Under the pieces are notes generated by a model, which ran no database searches, had not been told where the DNA came from, and was given only the letters and a program-made list of their open reading frames with translations. From assembly GCF_027579695.1 (NCBI RefSeq), contig NC_083575.1, positions 31,857,882 through 31,921,881 of the forward strand: a DNA stretch of 64,000 nucleotides, given 5' to 3'. Shown piece by piece: positions 22,701-29,699 of the stretch (position 1 is its first letter; each line of letters begins with the position of its first letter). The position numbers and the translations under genes were made by a program. Source of the stretch: Neoarius graeffei. Lineage: Eukaryota; Chordata; Actinopteri; Siluriformes; Ariidae.

Positions 22701-23867
22701 AATGTCTTTTCCAGGGGGGAAATTCTAGACTGACTATTAAATAATAGTCACTAATGTTCTTGTTTTTGAACTGATTCAATACCAAAATGTCTTTGTTCAT
22801 TTTAGACAGATTCTAGTCAAAAACTATATACAACTATTTACAAGTCAATATTTATATTTATTTCCTTTTCTTTGTTAGCAGTTTCTTCAGCTTAAAAAGC
22901 CTACTCTTTTCTTTCGGACTTTCTATATGGCTTTTCCTTGCTCTTTTGGTCTCTCTTTCAAGCACCTCTTTAGCTTTCCTTTTGGATGGTAGCTTTGCTG
23001 TACTTAGGATAACTCCTTGTTCTTTGTTTTTCTTGTTTCTTCTTTGCTTTTTCTGCCTTTTCACTGTCGTAAGCTTTATATGCTGACCTGAGCTTTCCCC
23101 GGTTCTTTTATCTTCCATATGTGCTCATGGAGATATTCACTACCGACTTTAAACTCCAGCCATTGCCAATTCCATGGATTTTTGATGCCGTTTTCCTTGT
23201 CAATTTTTTTGACATCGTCGGTCTCACCGTCCTCCCTCTGAACGATATCCCTCCGTGACACGGACGTACCACGAAATTCTCCTTTTCAAAATCGTTGATA
23301 TCGAAAGTGTGTTTAAAGAGCACAATGGTAAAATGAAAAGAACACAAGATTCGCACCGTGGTTTGTAAGCATAGCGCAAATGCCATAAACCGGTCTGTCA
23401 TTGTCGCAAAAGAACCCCCCCCCCAATTTTTATTGCAAAATTAGATGATTTACTAAAATGATATTTTTGGCGGTCAACTTCGCGGAATTCCGCGGATTTT
23501 TCACAGCCCTGAATAAAGGAGCATGCAATCATGTTTGCAGAAGCACTTCTCTGGAGTGTTTGAGTATAGTCACTTACTGGTTGCTCTGACTGGCCCATGA
23601 AGTTTTGGAGGGACCACACTGGTAGTTTTGAGACTCTGAAGACCTGACTCAGCTTTTCGTATCCTTTTCTAGATAAAATGAAATGAGGAACACAAGATTA
23701 ATAAACAGGCCTGTTTACATAAAGTGACTGGCTAAAAGATATTGCTTCAGGTTCATTTATTGAAAAAAAAAAAAAAAAAAAAAACCACACACCAGAGCAG
23801 GCTGTTGATGCTCTCCATCAGTGGTGCTGGAGAGAGGTCTCTTCGGCATAACTGGTAAACGGGACAT
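199..23867 (-). CDS. kifc1: Kinesin-like protein KIFC1 (kinesin-14, minus-end-directed), 3' end outside window
   Basis: The gene encodes a C-terminal-motor kinesin that, in its family, crosslinks spindle microtubules and moves toward minus ends. Thirteen coding exons, all with GT-AG borders and compatible phases, join in frame on the minus strand: 23793-23867, 23578-23668, 22165-22218, 21905-21940, 21568-21757, 21322-21487, 20939-21106, 18671-18790, 18010-18294, 8515-8679, 4602-4740, 370-509 and 199-272. They give about 568 residues: a basic, Ser/Pro/Ala-rich tail (about 1-95), a heptad-rich coiled-coil stalk (about 95-260), the neck/motor junction [14 protein letters not shown], then the motor with P-loop GQTGSGKT (353-360), switch I SSRSH (473-477) and switch II DLAGSE (503-508). 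The frame ends in GCLGGNSKT. About 50 more residues are expected beyond position 1. Motor placed after the stalk and the exon peptides match KIFC1 rather than KIFC2/3. Introns of 3.9-9.3 kb are filled with transposons. Confidence 0.95.
370..509 (-). CDS. kifc1: kifc1 coding exon 12 (switch II exon)
   Basis: 140 nt encoding [17 protein letters not shown] through [24 protein letters not shown] is switch II and INSSLTNLG is the switch II/relay helix region. The acceptor sits directly after a (GA)n-derived CT tract (514-532), so a microsatellite forms its polypyrimidine tract. Confidence 0.96.
816..1415 (-). repeat. tRNA-derived SINE copy with foreign block inside
   Basis: Minus-strand SINE: tail and body at 816-1054, head at 1232-1415 (GTGCCGCC end, B box in reverse at GGGTTCGAACTC). 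The block at about 1056-1231 is a different fish repeat (AGCGCCCAGGGAGCAGTCAGG... GCTCAAGGGCACCTCAG). Lies in the kifc1 intron between exons 12 and 11. Confidence 0.8.
1470..2961 (-). mobile_element. Tc1/mariner element, copy A (kifc1 intron)
   Basis: Terminal inverted repeats CAACCCCAATTCCAAAAAAG and its complement, flanked by TA at 1468-1469 and 2962-2963. The element is 1.49 kb and carries a full-length but dead transposase on the minus strand. Other copies lie at 10737-13083 and 30507-32086. Confidence 0.92.
1671..2693 (-). pseudogene. Tc1-like DD34E transposase, one nonsense codon and a catalytic change
   Basis: A 340-residue frame from [19 protein letters not shown] to KRKGDVSQW. It has an N-terminal paired-like helix-turn-helix ([19 protein letters not shown]) and a DDE domain. 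An in-frame TGA at 2003-2001 replaces a CGA Arg codon seen in copies B and C, a CpG-type transition. The first catalytic motif reads WSEKSKF where copy C has WSDESKF, so the first Asp is lost too. The frame is otherwise open throughout. Nonautonomous in its present form. Confidence 0.9.
2964..3860. other. Intron sequence, no recognisable feature
   Basis: AT-rich kifc1 intron with no convincing ORF. It leads into the THAP-like remnant at 3861. Confidence 0.6.
3861..4320 (+). pseudogene. THAP zinc-finger remnant (transposase-derived)
   Basis: Plus-strand ATG opens [19 protein letters not shown]. After stops and a shift, [18 protein letters not shown] and ACVCSNHF follow, then [19 protein letters not shown]. 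The C-x4-C ... C-x2-H spacing matches the C2CH zinc finger of THAP domains, as found in P-element/THAP9-type transposases. An insertion separates CSNHF from the last block. Strongly decayed and oriented against kifc1. No terminal repeats found. Confidence 0.6.
4602..4740 (-). CDS. kifc1: kifc1 coding exon 11 (switch I exon)
   Basis: 139 nt encoding [17 protein letters not shown], then [17 protein letters not shown] and ending GRGTKCK. SSRSH is switch I, which contacts the nucleotide gamma-phosphate. The residue before SSR is Gln, where Arg is commoner in kinesins as I recall them. Acceptor TTAATTTCAG, donor GTAAGAAT; leaves in phase 1. Confidence 0.93.
4757..5065. other. Intron sequence with poly(A) and C/G tracts
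   Basis: An A tract of about 28 bases at 4758-4785 and a GGGGGGGGCCCTCCCCCC patch at about 4913-4930. No gene seen. Confidence 0.6.
5066..5715 (+). mobile_element. Nonautonomous TIR element with SANT-type exon (copy 1)
   Basis: About 650 bp beginning CCCTGTCCACACTAGGGATT and ending in GTACCGGTACGTGAACACAG, with repeated GTACCGATACG-type subterminal motifs. A second copy, inverted, lies at 59227-59816 and is flanked by TAA there, pointing to a PIF/Harbinger-type MITE. The interior holds the start of a MYB/SANT-like reading frame (5301). Confidence 0.7.
5301..5454 (+). pseudogene. Start of a MYB/SANT-like DNA-binding gene fragment
   Basis: ATGGCTCAAAACAACCG... encodes [21 protein letters not shown], then TAG where a Trp (TGG) would fit, then [20 protein letters not shown] is the start of a SANT/trihelix-like fold. 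It runs into unrelated sequence after about 34 codons. Family call rests on these few residues. Confidence 0.45.
5719..6382 (+). mobile_element. PIF/Harbinger-type MITE, copy 1
   Basis: 664 bp with ends GGTGGGGTTTACATTAGACC and GGTCTAATGTAAACTTGGCC and TTA on both sides (5716-5718, 6383-6385). A second copy, inverted, lies at 19422-20086. No transposase inside. The superfamily is inferred from the TTA target site. Confidence 0.8.
6386..7206 (-). repeat. Old SINE copy split by a MITE
   Basis: Diverged minus-strand copy of the window's SINE: body at 6386-6520 (TTTAGAGTAGCCAATTAACC), head at 7125-7206 (GAATCCAGAACC...CACCACT). The 604-bp element at 6521-7124 interrupts it. Confidence 0.7.
6521..7124. 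mobile_element. TIR element with TTTACATGCAC ends, copy 1 of an inverted pair
   Basis: Ends CGGTGCATTTACATGCACAG and TGTGCATGTAAACGCACTG. The interior is rich in TAGCTCGA/TCGAGCTA motifs. A nearly full second copy in reverse orientation starts at 7207. Nonautonomous; no ORF stands out. Confidence 0.75.
7207..7747. mobile_element. TIR element with TTTACATGCAC ends, copy 2 (inverted)
   Basis: CAGTGCGTTTACATGCACAT ... GTGCATGTAAACGCACTG, the reverse complement of the 6521-7124 copy with small indels. The two copies form an inverted repeat of about 540 bp per arm with an 82-bp spacer. Confidence 0.75.
8045..8165 (+). pseudogene. Tc1-like transposase fragment (another family)
   Basis: ACAGCCAGACTGATTCAAGC, then AAGGCTACATTAACTCAGAT and GAGCAGAAAAACCTTCAGAA, resembles the N-terminal part of a fish Tc1-type transposase known to me as a common repeat. 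A related fragment is at 28840-29190. Recognition is from memory of the repeat; frames are broken. Confidence 0.45.
8515..8679 (-). CDS. kifc1: kifc1 coding exon 10 (motor)
   Basis: 55 codons: [19 protein letters not shown] through [22 protein letters not shown] is the kinesin motor signature. The acceptor is an oligo-T tract then GCAG; the donor is GTACTA, a weaker match to consensus than the other donors. Confidence 0.95.
8780..9635. mobile_element. Tc1-like element, left part (second family)
   Basis: CAATGGTGCTTGAAAGTTTG begins right after TA and matches the typical TIR of a fish Tc1 family. The following sequence (TTGATCAGTCCTGCATATCA, CATTCTTTGGTAGAATGACT) fits its reverse-strand transposase. 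A SINE (8848-9206) is inserted. A right-end-like copy of the TIR (GGGTTCATAAACTTTCAAGC) lies far off at 17320-17339. Confidence 0.65.
8848..9206 (+). repeat. tRNA-derived SINE, intact with 14-bp target duplication
   Basis: Head GGCGGCACGGTGGTGTAGTG with A box TGGTGTAGTGG and B box GGTTCGAGCCC (RNA polymerase III promoter), a 290-bp body, and tail GATAATGAG. Flanked by the exact direct repeat AATGACCTAAAACT at 8834-8847 and 9207-9220, so this is a true retroposition into the Tc1-like element. Confidence 0.93.
9640..10208. other. Intron sequence, no clear feature
   Basis: Part of the 9.3-kb kifc1 intron. No ORF, known repeat or splice-competent exon recognised. Confidence 0.5.
11097..12493 (+). 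pseudogene. Tc1-like transposase of copy B (frameshifts plus SINE)
   Basis: Starts [16 protein letters not shown] and ends KRKGDVSQW, but the frame jumps between at least four pieces (11097-, 11721-11942, 12063-12371, 12311-12493), and the SINE at 11215-11578 sits in the DNA-binding region. The second Asp motif [10 protein letters not shown] and the Glu motif SPIENIW are visible. Nonfunctional. Confidence 0.88.
11215..11578 (+). repeat. SINE inside Tc1 copy B (plus)
   Basis: Full-length SINE with exact 12-bp direct repeats ATCTACAGTGCA at 11203-11214 and 11579-11590. It interrupts the codons of the transposase helix-turn-helix. Confidence 0.93.
12527..12886 (-). repeat. SINE inside Tc1 copy B (minus)
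   Basis: Minus-strand SINE flanked by exact repeats GAGATGTGGTGT at 12515-12526 and 12887-12898. Its head is cut about 11 bp short (ends CACTACACC, lacking ACCGTGCCGCC), a 5' truncation. Confidence 0.92.
13113..18009. other. Long kifc1 intron stretch; possible solo LTR at about 13700-14750
   Basis: No exon or convincing ORF. 13700-14750 has an LTR-like layout: AACTACAAATCCCATCAGCC, then a TATA-like GCTATAAGTG, a long leader and late AATAAATTC near 14686, with CACACAATC at both edges (13712-13720, 14742-14750). No TG...CA ends could be fixed. 16110-16245 ends in a decayed Tc1-type end (CATCCCAACTTTTTTGTAAT). The rest is unassigned AT-rich DNA. Confidence 0.35.
18010..18294 (-). CDS. kifc1: kifc1 coding exon 9 (P-loop exon)
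   Basis: 95 codons containing [11 protein letters not shown] and the Walker A P-loop [16 protein letters not shown], then [11 protein letters not shown]. All P-loop residues are intact. Acceptor TCTCATTCAG and donor GTAAGTAT. A 9.3-kb intron packed with nested transposons follows. Confidence 0.97.
18671..18790 (-). CDS. kifc1: kifc1 coding exon 8 (motor N-terminus)
   Basis: 40 codons starting [15 protein letters not shown] and ending LAKTEE, the first beta strand of the motor with the RVRP nucleotide-binding motif. The acceptor has a C-rich tract (CACCCCCACCCCCAG) and the donor is GTAAGTGC. Confidence 0.95.
18795..19421. other. Intron sequence, no feature recognised
   Basis: AT-rich kifc1 intron between the neck exons, with a short C/A tract at about 19180-19200. 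Confidence 0.55.
19422..20086 (-). mobile_element. PIF/Harbinger-type MITE, copy 2 (inverted)
   Basis: 665 bp, the reverse complement of 5719-6382, with TTA at 19419-19421 and 20087-20089. Both copies sit in kifc1 introns about 13 kb apart in opposite orientation. Confidence 0.8.
20090..20935. other. Intron sequence with a long G tract
   Basis: Nothing gene-like. A T10G19-type homopolymer run at about 20828-20860 precedes the kifc1 coiled-coil exon. Confidence 0.55.
20939..21106 (-). CDS. kifc1: kifc1 coding exon 7 (coiled coil to neck)
   Basis: 56 codons from [20 protein letters not shown] to NTIQELK. The acceptor follows CATACTCAAG and the donor is GTAAGCTG. The final ELK joins [11 protein letters not shown] of the next exon, the conserved kinesin-14 neck/motor junction. 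Confidence 0.92.
21322..21487 (-). CDS. kifc1: kifc1 coding exon 6 (coiled coil)
   Basis: Acceptor TATTTGCAG and donor GTATGTC flank 166 nt encoding [19 protein letters not shown] and further charged heptads to CNLQ. It enters with one base and ends in phase 0. Confidence 0.88.
21568..21757 (-). CDS. kifc1: kifc1 coding exon 5 (start of coiled coil)
   Basis: Encodes [20 protein letters not shown] and a long heptad-patterned stretch ending KLLKQHLG. This is the beginning of the stalk coiled coil that dimerises kinesin-14. The donor lies at about 21567 (the right edge may be off by two bases). Confidence 0.85.
21905..21940 (-). CDS. kifc1: kifc1 coding exon 4 (tail microexon, 36 nt)
   Basis: TTTATTTTAG acceptor and GTAGGA donor flank 12 codons' worth of sequence ([12 protein letters not shown]). 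It keeps phase 1 on both sides, so skipping it would leave the frame intact. Confidence 0.75.
22165..22218 (-). CDS. kifc1: kifc1 coding exon 3 (tail, 54 nt)
   Basis: Acceptor TTTCATAG and donor GTATAT flank a small exon encoding an Ala-rich stretch ([17 protein letters not shown]). It enters and leaves in phase 1. The 1.36-kb intron upstream holds a TIR-bearing element (22391-23511). Confidence 0.8.
22391..23511 (-). mobile_element. DNA transposon remnant with CAGGGCTGTGAAA ends
   Basis: 1.12 kb, ends CAGGGCTGTGAAA / TTTCACAGCCCTG, flanked by AATAAA on both sides (22385-22390, 23512-23517). The minus strand carries a decayed frame: [20 protein letters not shown]...[10 protein letters not shown] (23261-23079), then a very basic Lys/Arg-rich tail (23118-22858). 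The Trp-rich block resembles one in the 26608-28343 insertion. Superfamily not assigned. Confidence 0.65.
23578..23668 (-). CDS. kifc1: kifc1 coding exon 2 (tail)
   Basis: Acceptor TTTTATCTAG and donor GTAAGTG bound 91 nt encoding [19 protein letters not shown] and following residues (about 26-56). The exon is basic and low-complexity, as expected for the non-motor tail, and ends in phase 1. Confidence 0.85.
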
Positions 23868-23873
23868 TGTATT
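23793..23873 (-). CDS. kifc1: kifc1 first coding exon (start codon at 23867-23865)
   Basis: A pyrimidine-rich acceptor (TTCCTCTGGCAG) precedes AATACAATG. The ATG opens [14 protein letters not shown], and 25 codons run to a donor GTGTGTGG at 23792. The short basic Ser/Pro-rich start fits the nuclear/microtubule-binding tail of KIFC1. This ATG was chosen because it is the first in the exon and joins in phase 0 to the next exon. Confidence 0.85.
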
Positions 23874-24405
23874 CTGCCAGAGGAACAACTTGTGTAATTA
23901 ATCTGACTTGTTAAAACATTTGACAATTAATTATACAGCCCTAATTCCAAAAAAGTTGGGACAATAAAACAAATAAAAAGTTCAATTTATATAGCATCTT
24001 TCTCACACCCAAGGTGGCTTTACAATTTGGGGGGGGGGGGGGGGGGGGGGGAGAAAAGAGAGATTTCCACCTAAAAAGAGGGTCCGGCTGTAATTCCAGT
24101 GGCGTAACTGCCCACTGTCCTGCCAAAGGCGCACACAGGCATGTCCCACACCACCTACACAGCCGCCGTGACACCACCAGGCGACAAAAAATGTGAAGAT
24201 TTACAAAATCATGGAAACCATTTCATTGAAAATAGTACAAAGACAACATTGCAAGTGTTGAAACTAAGAAATTGTGTTTTTGAAACATATGCTCATTTTA
24301 AATTTGATGCCGGCAACATGTTTCAAAAACAAAGTTGGGATGGGGCAATAAGACTGAAACAGTTGTGTAATGCATTATATTAAAAAAAAAAAAAACCCAC
24401 AACCT

Positions 24406-24774
24406 GGGCGGCACGGTGGTGTAGTGGTTAGCGCTGTCGCCTCACAGCAAGAAGGTCCTGGGTTCGAGCCCCGTGGCCGGCGAGGGCCTTTCTGTGTGGA
24501 GTTTGCATGTTCTCCCCGTGTCTGCGTGGGTTTCCTCCGGGTGCTCCGGTTTCCCCCACAGTCCAAAGACATGCAGGTTAGGTTAACTGGTGACTCTAAA
24601 TTGACCGTAGGTGTGAATGTGAATGGTTGTCTGTGTCTATGTGTCAGCCCTGTGATGACACAGACACATAGTAGGTGTACCCCGCCTTTCGCCCATAGTC
24701 AGCTGGGATAGGCTCCAGCTTGCCTGCGACCCTGTAGAAGGATAAAGCGGCTAGAGATAATGAGATGAGATGAG
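24406..24774 (+). repeat. SINE in Tc1 copy D
   Basis: Full-length plus-strand SINE flanked by exact AACCCACAACCT repeats (24394-24405, 24775-24786). A small internal change (GATGACACAGACACATAGTA) replaces the usual GATGACCTGGCGACTTG. Confidence 0.9.
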
Positions 24775-25500
24775 AACCCACAACCTAATTTGGTTAATTG
24801 GCAACAGGCCAGTACGATTGGTTATAAAAAAGGAGAATCCCAGAGAGGTGGAAGTAAAGATGGGGAGGGGTTCACCACTCTGTGAAAGACTGCGTGGGCA
24901 AACAGCGCAACAATTTATAAATAACGTTCCTCAATGTAAAATTGCAAAGAATTTGGGGATCACATCATCTAGGATACATATCATTAAAAGATTCAGAGAA
25001 TCTAAAGAAAATCTCTGTATGCAAGAGACAAGGCTGAAAACTAACATTGGATGTCTGATCTTCAGACCCTCAAGCAACACTGCATTAAAAGCAGACGAGT
25101 GTCTGTAGTGGAAAGTCACTGTATGGGCTCAGGACCATTTCAGAAAACCATCGTCTGTGAAGACAGTTCATTAGTGCATCCACAAATGCAAATTAAAACC
25201 AGATATAAACAATATCCAGAAACACCGCTGCCTTCTCTGGGCCCAAACTCTTTTACAAGGGACTGAGGCAAAGTGGAAAATTGCCCAGAGGTCTGACGAA
25301 TTAAAATTAGAAATTTTTAGAAAAGTCATGGACACCACATCCTCCAGGCTAAAGAGGAGAGGGATCATCCGGCTTATCATCAATGCACAGCTCAAAAGCC
25401 AGTATCTGTGACGGTATGAGGGTGCATCAGTGCACATGACATGGGTAGCTTGTACATCTGGGAAGGTATCATTAATGCTGAATGAGATGCGATATTTTTT

Positions 25501-26305
25501 TATAATACATAGGGCCAAATTACTCAATTCTGATTGGTCAATCAAGGAGGGCTTTTTTTTCCCTTAACACGGGGCCATATTTCTGAAATGCTATTGGCTC
25601 GTTCGTTGCTTGGTTACGGTTACAAAAATTAGCAAATTTTTTCAACAAAATGGCTAACACTGCAATGCCGCGTTTCGCTATATTTGACGAAGAAATGATA
25701 AGCTGCAAGCAAAAATGAAAATGCCAAAAAAGTACGAATTTTTGGCTTTGCGTGTTTAAGAAATGGGCCGCAGAAAGACAAATAAACGACTCTCTAGTGG
25801 CATATGAATGCTGTGAGTTAGACAAGGTGCTATCGCAGTTTTATGCAGAAGTGAGGAAAGAAAATGGGGAAAACTACAAACCAGACTCTTAAAGTAATGC
25901 AGGCAGCATTGGATTGGCATCTGAGACAAGAGAAATATCCAGGATCAATCCTGAAAGATATTACTTTTCAAGAATCAAGGAAAGTTATTGAGGGAAAAGC
26001 AAGAGATTTGCGAAAAGAAGGAATGCTTTAGAAACGGATTCAAATGTGCAAGATAGTCTTGCACCCTGAATGGTTCAGAAAACGTGAATGACAAATGTTG
26101 TGAACTTGAATGGCTTCCGAAGTATGAATTTGGCCCTATATATTATAAACAAGTAATCGTATGGTTCCTCGTAAAATTTACAGATCAATTTCACTGGCGA
26201 TTTCAAAGTTTTGAAATTGCCCTTGTCGCGTCACGGGCAATTTTCAAAACTTCGAAATCACTCGTGAAATTGATCCATAAATTTTATTTGGCCCCATACG
26301 ATTAC
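25501..26305 (+). mobile_element. TIR element with DUF3504/Crypton-like remnant and a foldback
   Basis: Left end TATAATACATAGGGCCAAAT recurs inverted at 26128-26147. 26153-26305 is itself a foldback (GTAATCGTATGG...CCATACGATTAC). Inside lies a coding remnant at 25735-26030. Inserted in Tc1 copy D. Confidence 0.5.
25735..26030 (+). pseudogene. DUF3504-like (Crypton tyrosine-recombinase-derived) fragment
   Basis: Reads VFKKWAAERQINDSL, ELDKVLSQFYAEVRKENGE, then after a probable two-base loss SLKVMQAALDWHLRQ, ITFQESRKVIEGKARDLRK, EG. This pattern (ELD..L..FY.EVR..dG..Y...SL...Q.al..HL) is that of the DUF3504 domain of KIAA1958/ZMYM-type proteins, descended from Crypton recombinases. Catalytic residues are not in the fragment. 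Confidence 0.55.
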
Positions 26306-26607
26306 CTATACATCCCCCCCCCAAAAAAAAAACCAAAAAAACAAACAAACAAAAAAAAACCACACACGTTTCAGAGCAATGTGCTGCCATCCAGACAATC
26401 TTTTGCAGGGAAGGCCTTCCTTCTTTCAGCAAGACAATGCCAAACCACTTTCTGCACATCTTAAAACTGCATGGCTCCATAGAAAGAGTCCAGGTGCTGA
26501 ACTGGCCTGCCTGCAGCCCAGACCTGCCTCCCATTTAAAACATTGGGCGCATTATGAAGCACAAAATATGACAAAGGAGATCTTGAACTGTTGAGCAACT
26601 GAAGTTG

Positions 26608-28343
26608 CATGGATTAAAGCAAAAAAAAAAAAAATTATTTGACTGAAAATTTACGCGGGGGGGTGGGGGGGTGTTATGGGTGGATTTCGATGAAATTCTG
26701 AGAATGGTTAACTTAGAACTGATAACTTTATCATCAATTAATTAATGGATTAATATATTTCAATTTATTGTTGAGTGATTCTTCACCATTGTTCGTTTTT
26801 GAGATATTCAGCTGTAAAAACAACAAAGCACTTGGGGGGGGGGGGTGTTTAAATTCAGCTGCCTTTGTGATGCACTGTCAGAGTGCCCTTCTACTTGTTA
26901 ATGGCCTACAAATGACAAAGCATTTGAAGTTTTAAGTGCAAACATTTATTGCTGTATTGCACAGTGCTTTCAACACAATTGTATTGAATTGACCATATTC
27001 AAAACAATAAACACAACAGTGTAACACAACATCGACGAGGCTACACCTCTGTCTGTGAATCCAAAGTCATCTAACTTCAGGACACCTGATGCCCGTTTCT
27101 GGGGGCGGGGTTTTCGTCCAGAAGGCGTGGGTTTACCACACAAATGCAAGCGCCTGGAATGTTTAGTTTTTTGCACCATGAACTAAATGGCTTTCCATTT
27201 TCACCTATTTCATACAGCCAAGCCCACCTCCACTTGTTTTTTACACCTTTATCGATGGCAGACACATCAGTGCCTTCTTTCATGTAAAGCGCATCCATGC
27301 TGCTGAAACCGAAAGCAGAATGACATGCTCCTCTATGCTCGACGTCAATATAGAAAAAAAAGTTTGGATCATCGCTTAAATTAAAATTGGGGTTTGACCT
27401 TACTTTGTGTTGAATACGACTTCAAAAACAATTCAAGATTTTATTAAGAGAAATATTGTGGCCAACACGAGTTAAGTTACCTAAAAGATCGCGTGAAGTT
27501 GGCTGCTATCTACTTTGCGTTCGTTCTCATTTTCCTCCATCATTTCATAGGCCAGAAACAGATGTTTTGACGTAATTTAACTTAGTAGGCTATGATTATT
27601 ATTTAACCGTAGTCTTCTAGACATTTTGACTGTTTGGGGCATTGAACGCTGGTGTATGATTTTCAGGGAATCAAGTTTAGTGCATGTCGGAACATCATTA
27701 CGCTCGCAGCCTCCAACTCCTCAAACGTCCTTTAAATTGTGATATAACGTAGGCTATAAGGCACGGTTCTAACATACCTTACACATTGGCCTAACGAAAA
27801 TAATTGTTGAGGCGTCTGCTGATTTGTTAGCTATAAATTTAGGTCTAATTACTTCTGACAGTCTGCAAGCATTGCACCGTCGGGTCTTCAAGTCTGGCTG
27901 AAGCAGAGGAGCGGGCTTTTACGGGGTTTATTTTTTAACATGCTCTATTTCTACATGTCCAACTTTGAACTAAGTCATTTTGGCAAGATTTAATTTAATA
28001 AAAAACAGAAATGGTCAGACACAAGCACGCCAAGCACATGGGAATGGATTTTGCCAATTTTGACAGCGCATGTTTTTTTTAATGACGCACTGTAGACAGC
28101 GAACGTTTAAACATGATCAAACATAGGAAATGAACAACACAAAGCATGGCTCAAAAACAAACAAAAAAAAAGTTAAATAAACCCTGCTGATAGTTGATGG
28201 TGTTGCAACACAGTGTTATAACCCAATCTCTACCCAACCACCCGTCATTTTAATTCTCCTCGGATCAGCACCAACCTCACATTTGGCCTTGGGAGAGTTC
28301 AGTTGACGGAAATCCGTCACATGACGGAAAACTTTAATCCATG
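26608..28343 (-). mobile_element. 1.7-kb TIR insertion with Trp-rich zinc-finger-like frame
   Basis: Ends CATGGATTAAAG (26608-26619) and CTTTAATCCATG (28332-28343), sitting between two adjacent codon blocks of the Tc1 copy D transposase. The minus strand at 27298-27100 reads MDALYMKEGTDVSAIDKG, NKWRWAWLYEIGENGKPFSS, WCKKLNIPGACICVV; an alternate frame continues LCGKPTPSG. The C-x2-C-like end suggests a zinc finger. Family not known to me. Confidence 0.6.
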
Positions 28344-28839
28344 TATCAGGCAAGAATGGGACAAGATTTCTCTTTCAAAACTACAGCAGTCAGTCTCCTC
28401 AGTTCCCAAACATTTACAGTGTGTTATTAAAAGTAGAGGTAATGCAACACAGTGATAAACATGCCCCTGTCCCAACTTTTCTGAAATGTTTTGCTGACTT
28501 CAAAATGAGCATAGTTTTCAAAAAACATTTCTCAGTTTCAAAATTTGATACGTTTTCTGTACCATTTTCAGTGAAATATAGGGTTTCCATGATTTGCAAA
28601 TTATCACGTTCTGTTTTTATTTACAGTTCAGTGTCCCAACTTTTTTGGAATTGGAGTTGAAGATGCCTTGATTAGCAAGCTGTAATAATATCTAAAACAG
28701 AAAAATGTTTGTCACTAGCCACTTTAAAACACTTGCGGGCATACACACACTCCATAGGATAATCATGTGGCAGTAGTGTGATAGATAAAATTACAGATAC
28801 AGGTTAATGTCCACATCGTACAGCATAGTTGGGACATGG

Positions 28840-29190
28840 GTAGGGAGTGTAGTGGAGTAAATAAAACGTCATATGAAAGACCAACTATTGCATGGTTGTT
28901 GGTACCAGACAGAATGGTTTGAGTGTTTGAAAATCTCTGATCGCCCAGGATTTTCATACCCAACAGTTTGTAGAGCATGCTGGTTTGAGCTGACAGAAAA
29001 GCCAAGGTAACTCAAATAAGCACACTACAGCCATGGTGAGCAAAAGAACATCCCCAAACACACAACACAGCAAGGCGGATGGACAACAGCAGACCACCAC
29101 ATCAGGTTCCATTCCAGTCAGCCACAAACAGGAATCTGAAACTACAGTTCACACAGGCTGACTGAAACTGGACAGCAGAAGATAAAAACA
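28840..29190 (+). pseudogene. Decayed Tc1-type transposase fragment
   Basis: AAAATCTCTGATCGCCCAGG, then ACAGAAAAGCCAAGGTAACT and GGCGGATGGACAACAGCAGA match the same family as 8045-8165. Many stops. Lies in kifc1 intron 2. Confidence 0.45.
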
Positions 29191-29699
29191 TCCTTTCCCC
29201 ATCTTCAATTGCCCAGATCACCTGGCACCAACAACCACACCAATGTCAAAGCCACAAAGATCACATTCCGACCTTCCACCATGTTGTTTGTCTGAACATT
29301 ACCTGAAACTCTTGACCTTTATCCATACGATTTTATAAACAGCTGAATATAATTGCATAAATCAACTCTTATTTCATACTGTAATTAAAAAAAAAAAATC
29401 ACCCCAACAAGACTTTGGCACTCCATCCTTGAGCTAATAATTTCGCATTAGTAAGTGTTCAAGAGAAATTACAGTACACTTCTGCATATCACTATTAAAA
29501 ATGTCTACCAAATGCTACAAGTGTAAAAATTCATGAATGGGGTACATTCCTAATAAAATGGATGGTGAGCACGCGCACCCCCCCACACTAACTTTTCGAT
29601 ATTCATATCCATTTTTCCCCTAAATTGCCTGCATACATGAGGTTTTATATGTCTCTAAATAGAAGATTTTTTTTCCAGAGTAATGCTTCAAAAGCTTAA

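Larger units (their letters stand above)
23936..28659 (+). mobile_element. Tc1/mariner element, copy D, decayed and interrupted three times
   Basis: Ends CAGCCCTAATTCCAAAAAAG (after TA at 23934-23935) and CTTTTTTGGAATTGGAGTTG. Transposase pieces are in order: MGRGSPLCERLRGQTAQQF (24859), LLWAQTLL and following, then QQDNAKPLSAHLKTAWLHRK (26433) and QEWDKISLSKLQQSVSS (28352). Interrupted by a SINE (24406-24774), a block with a DUF3504-like remnant (about 25490-26365) and a TIR element (26608-28343). A different, older subfamily than copies A-C. Confidence 0.75.

Noticed and set aside
22858-23118. Lys/Arg-rich nuclear protein gene
   Set aside because: It sits wholly within the TIR-bounded element in a kifc1 intron and is out of frame with the Trp-rich part; kept only as element content.
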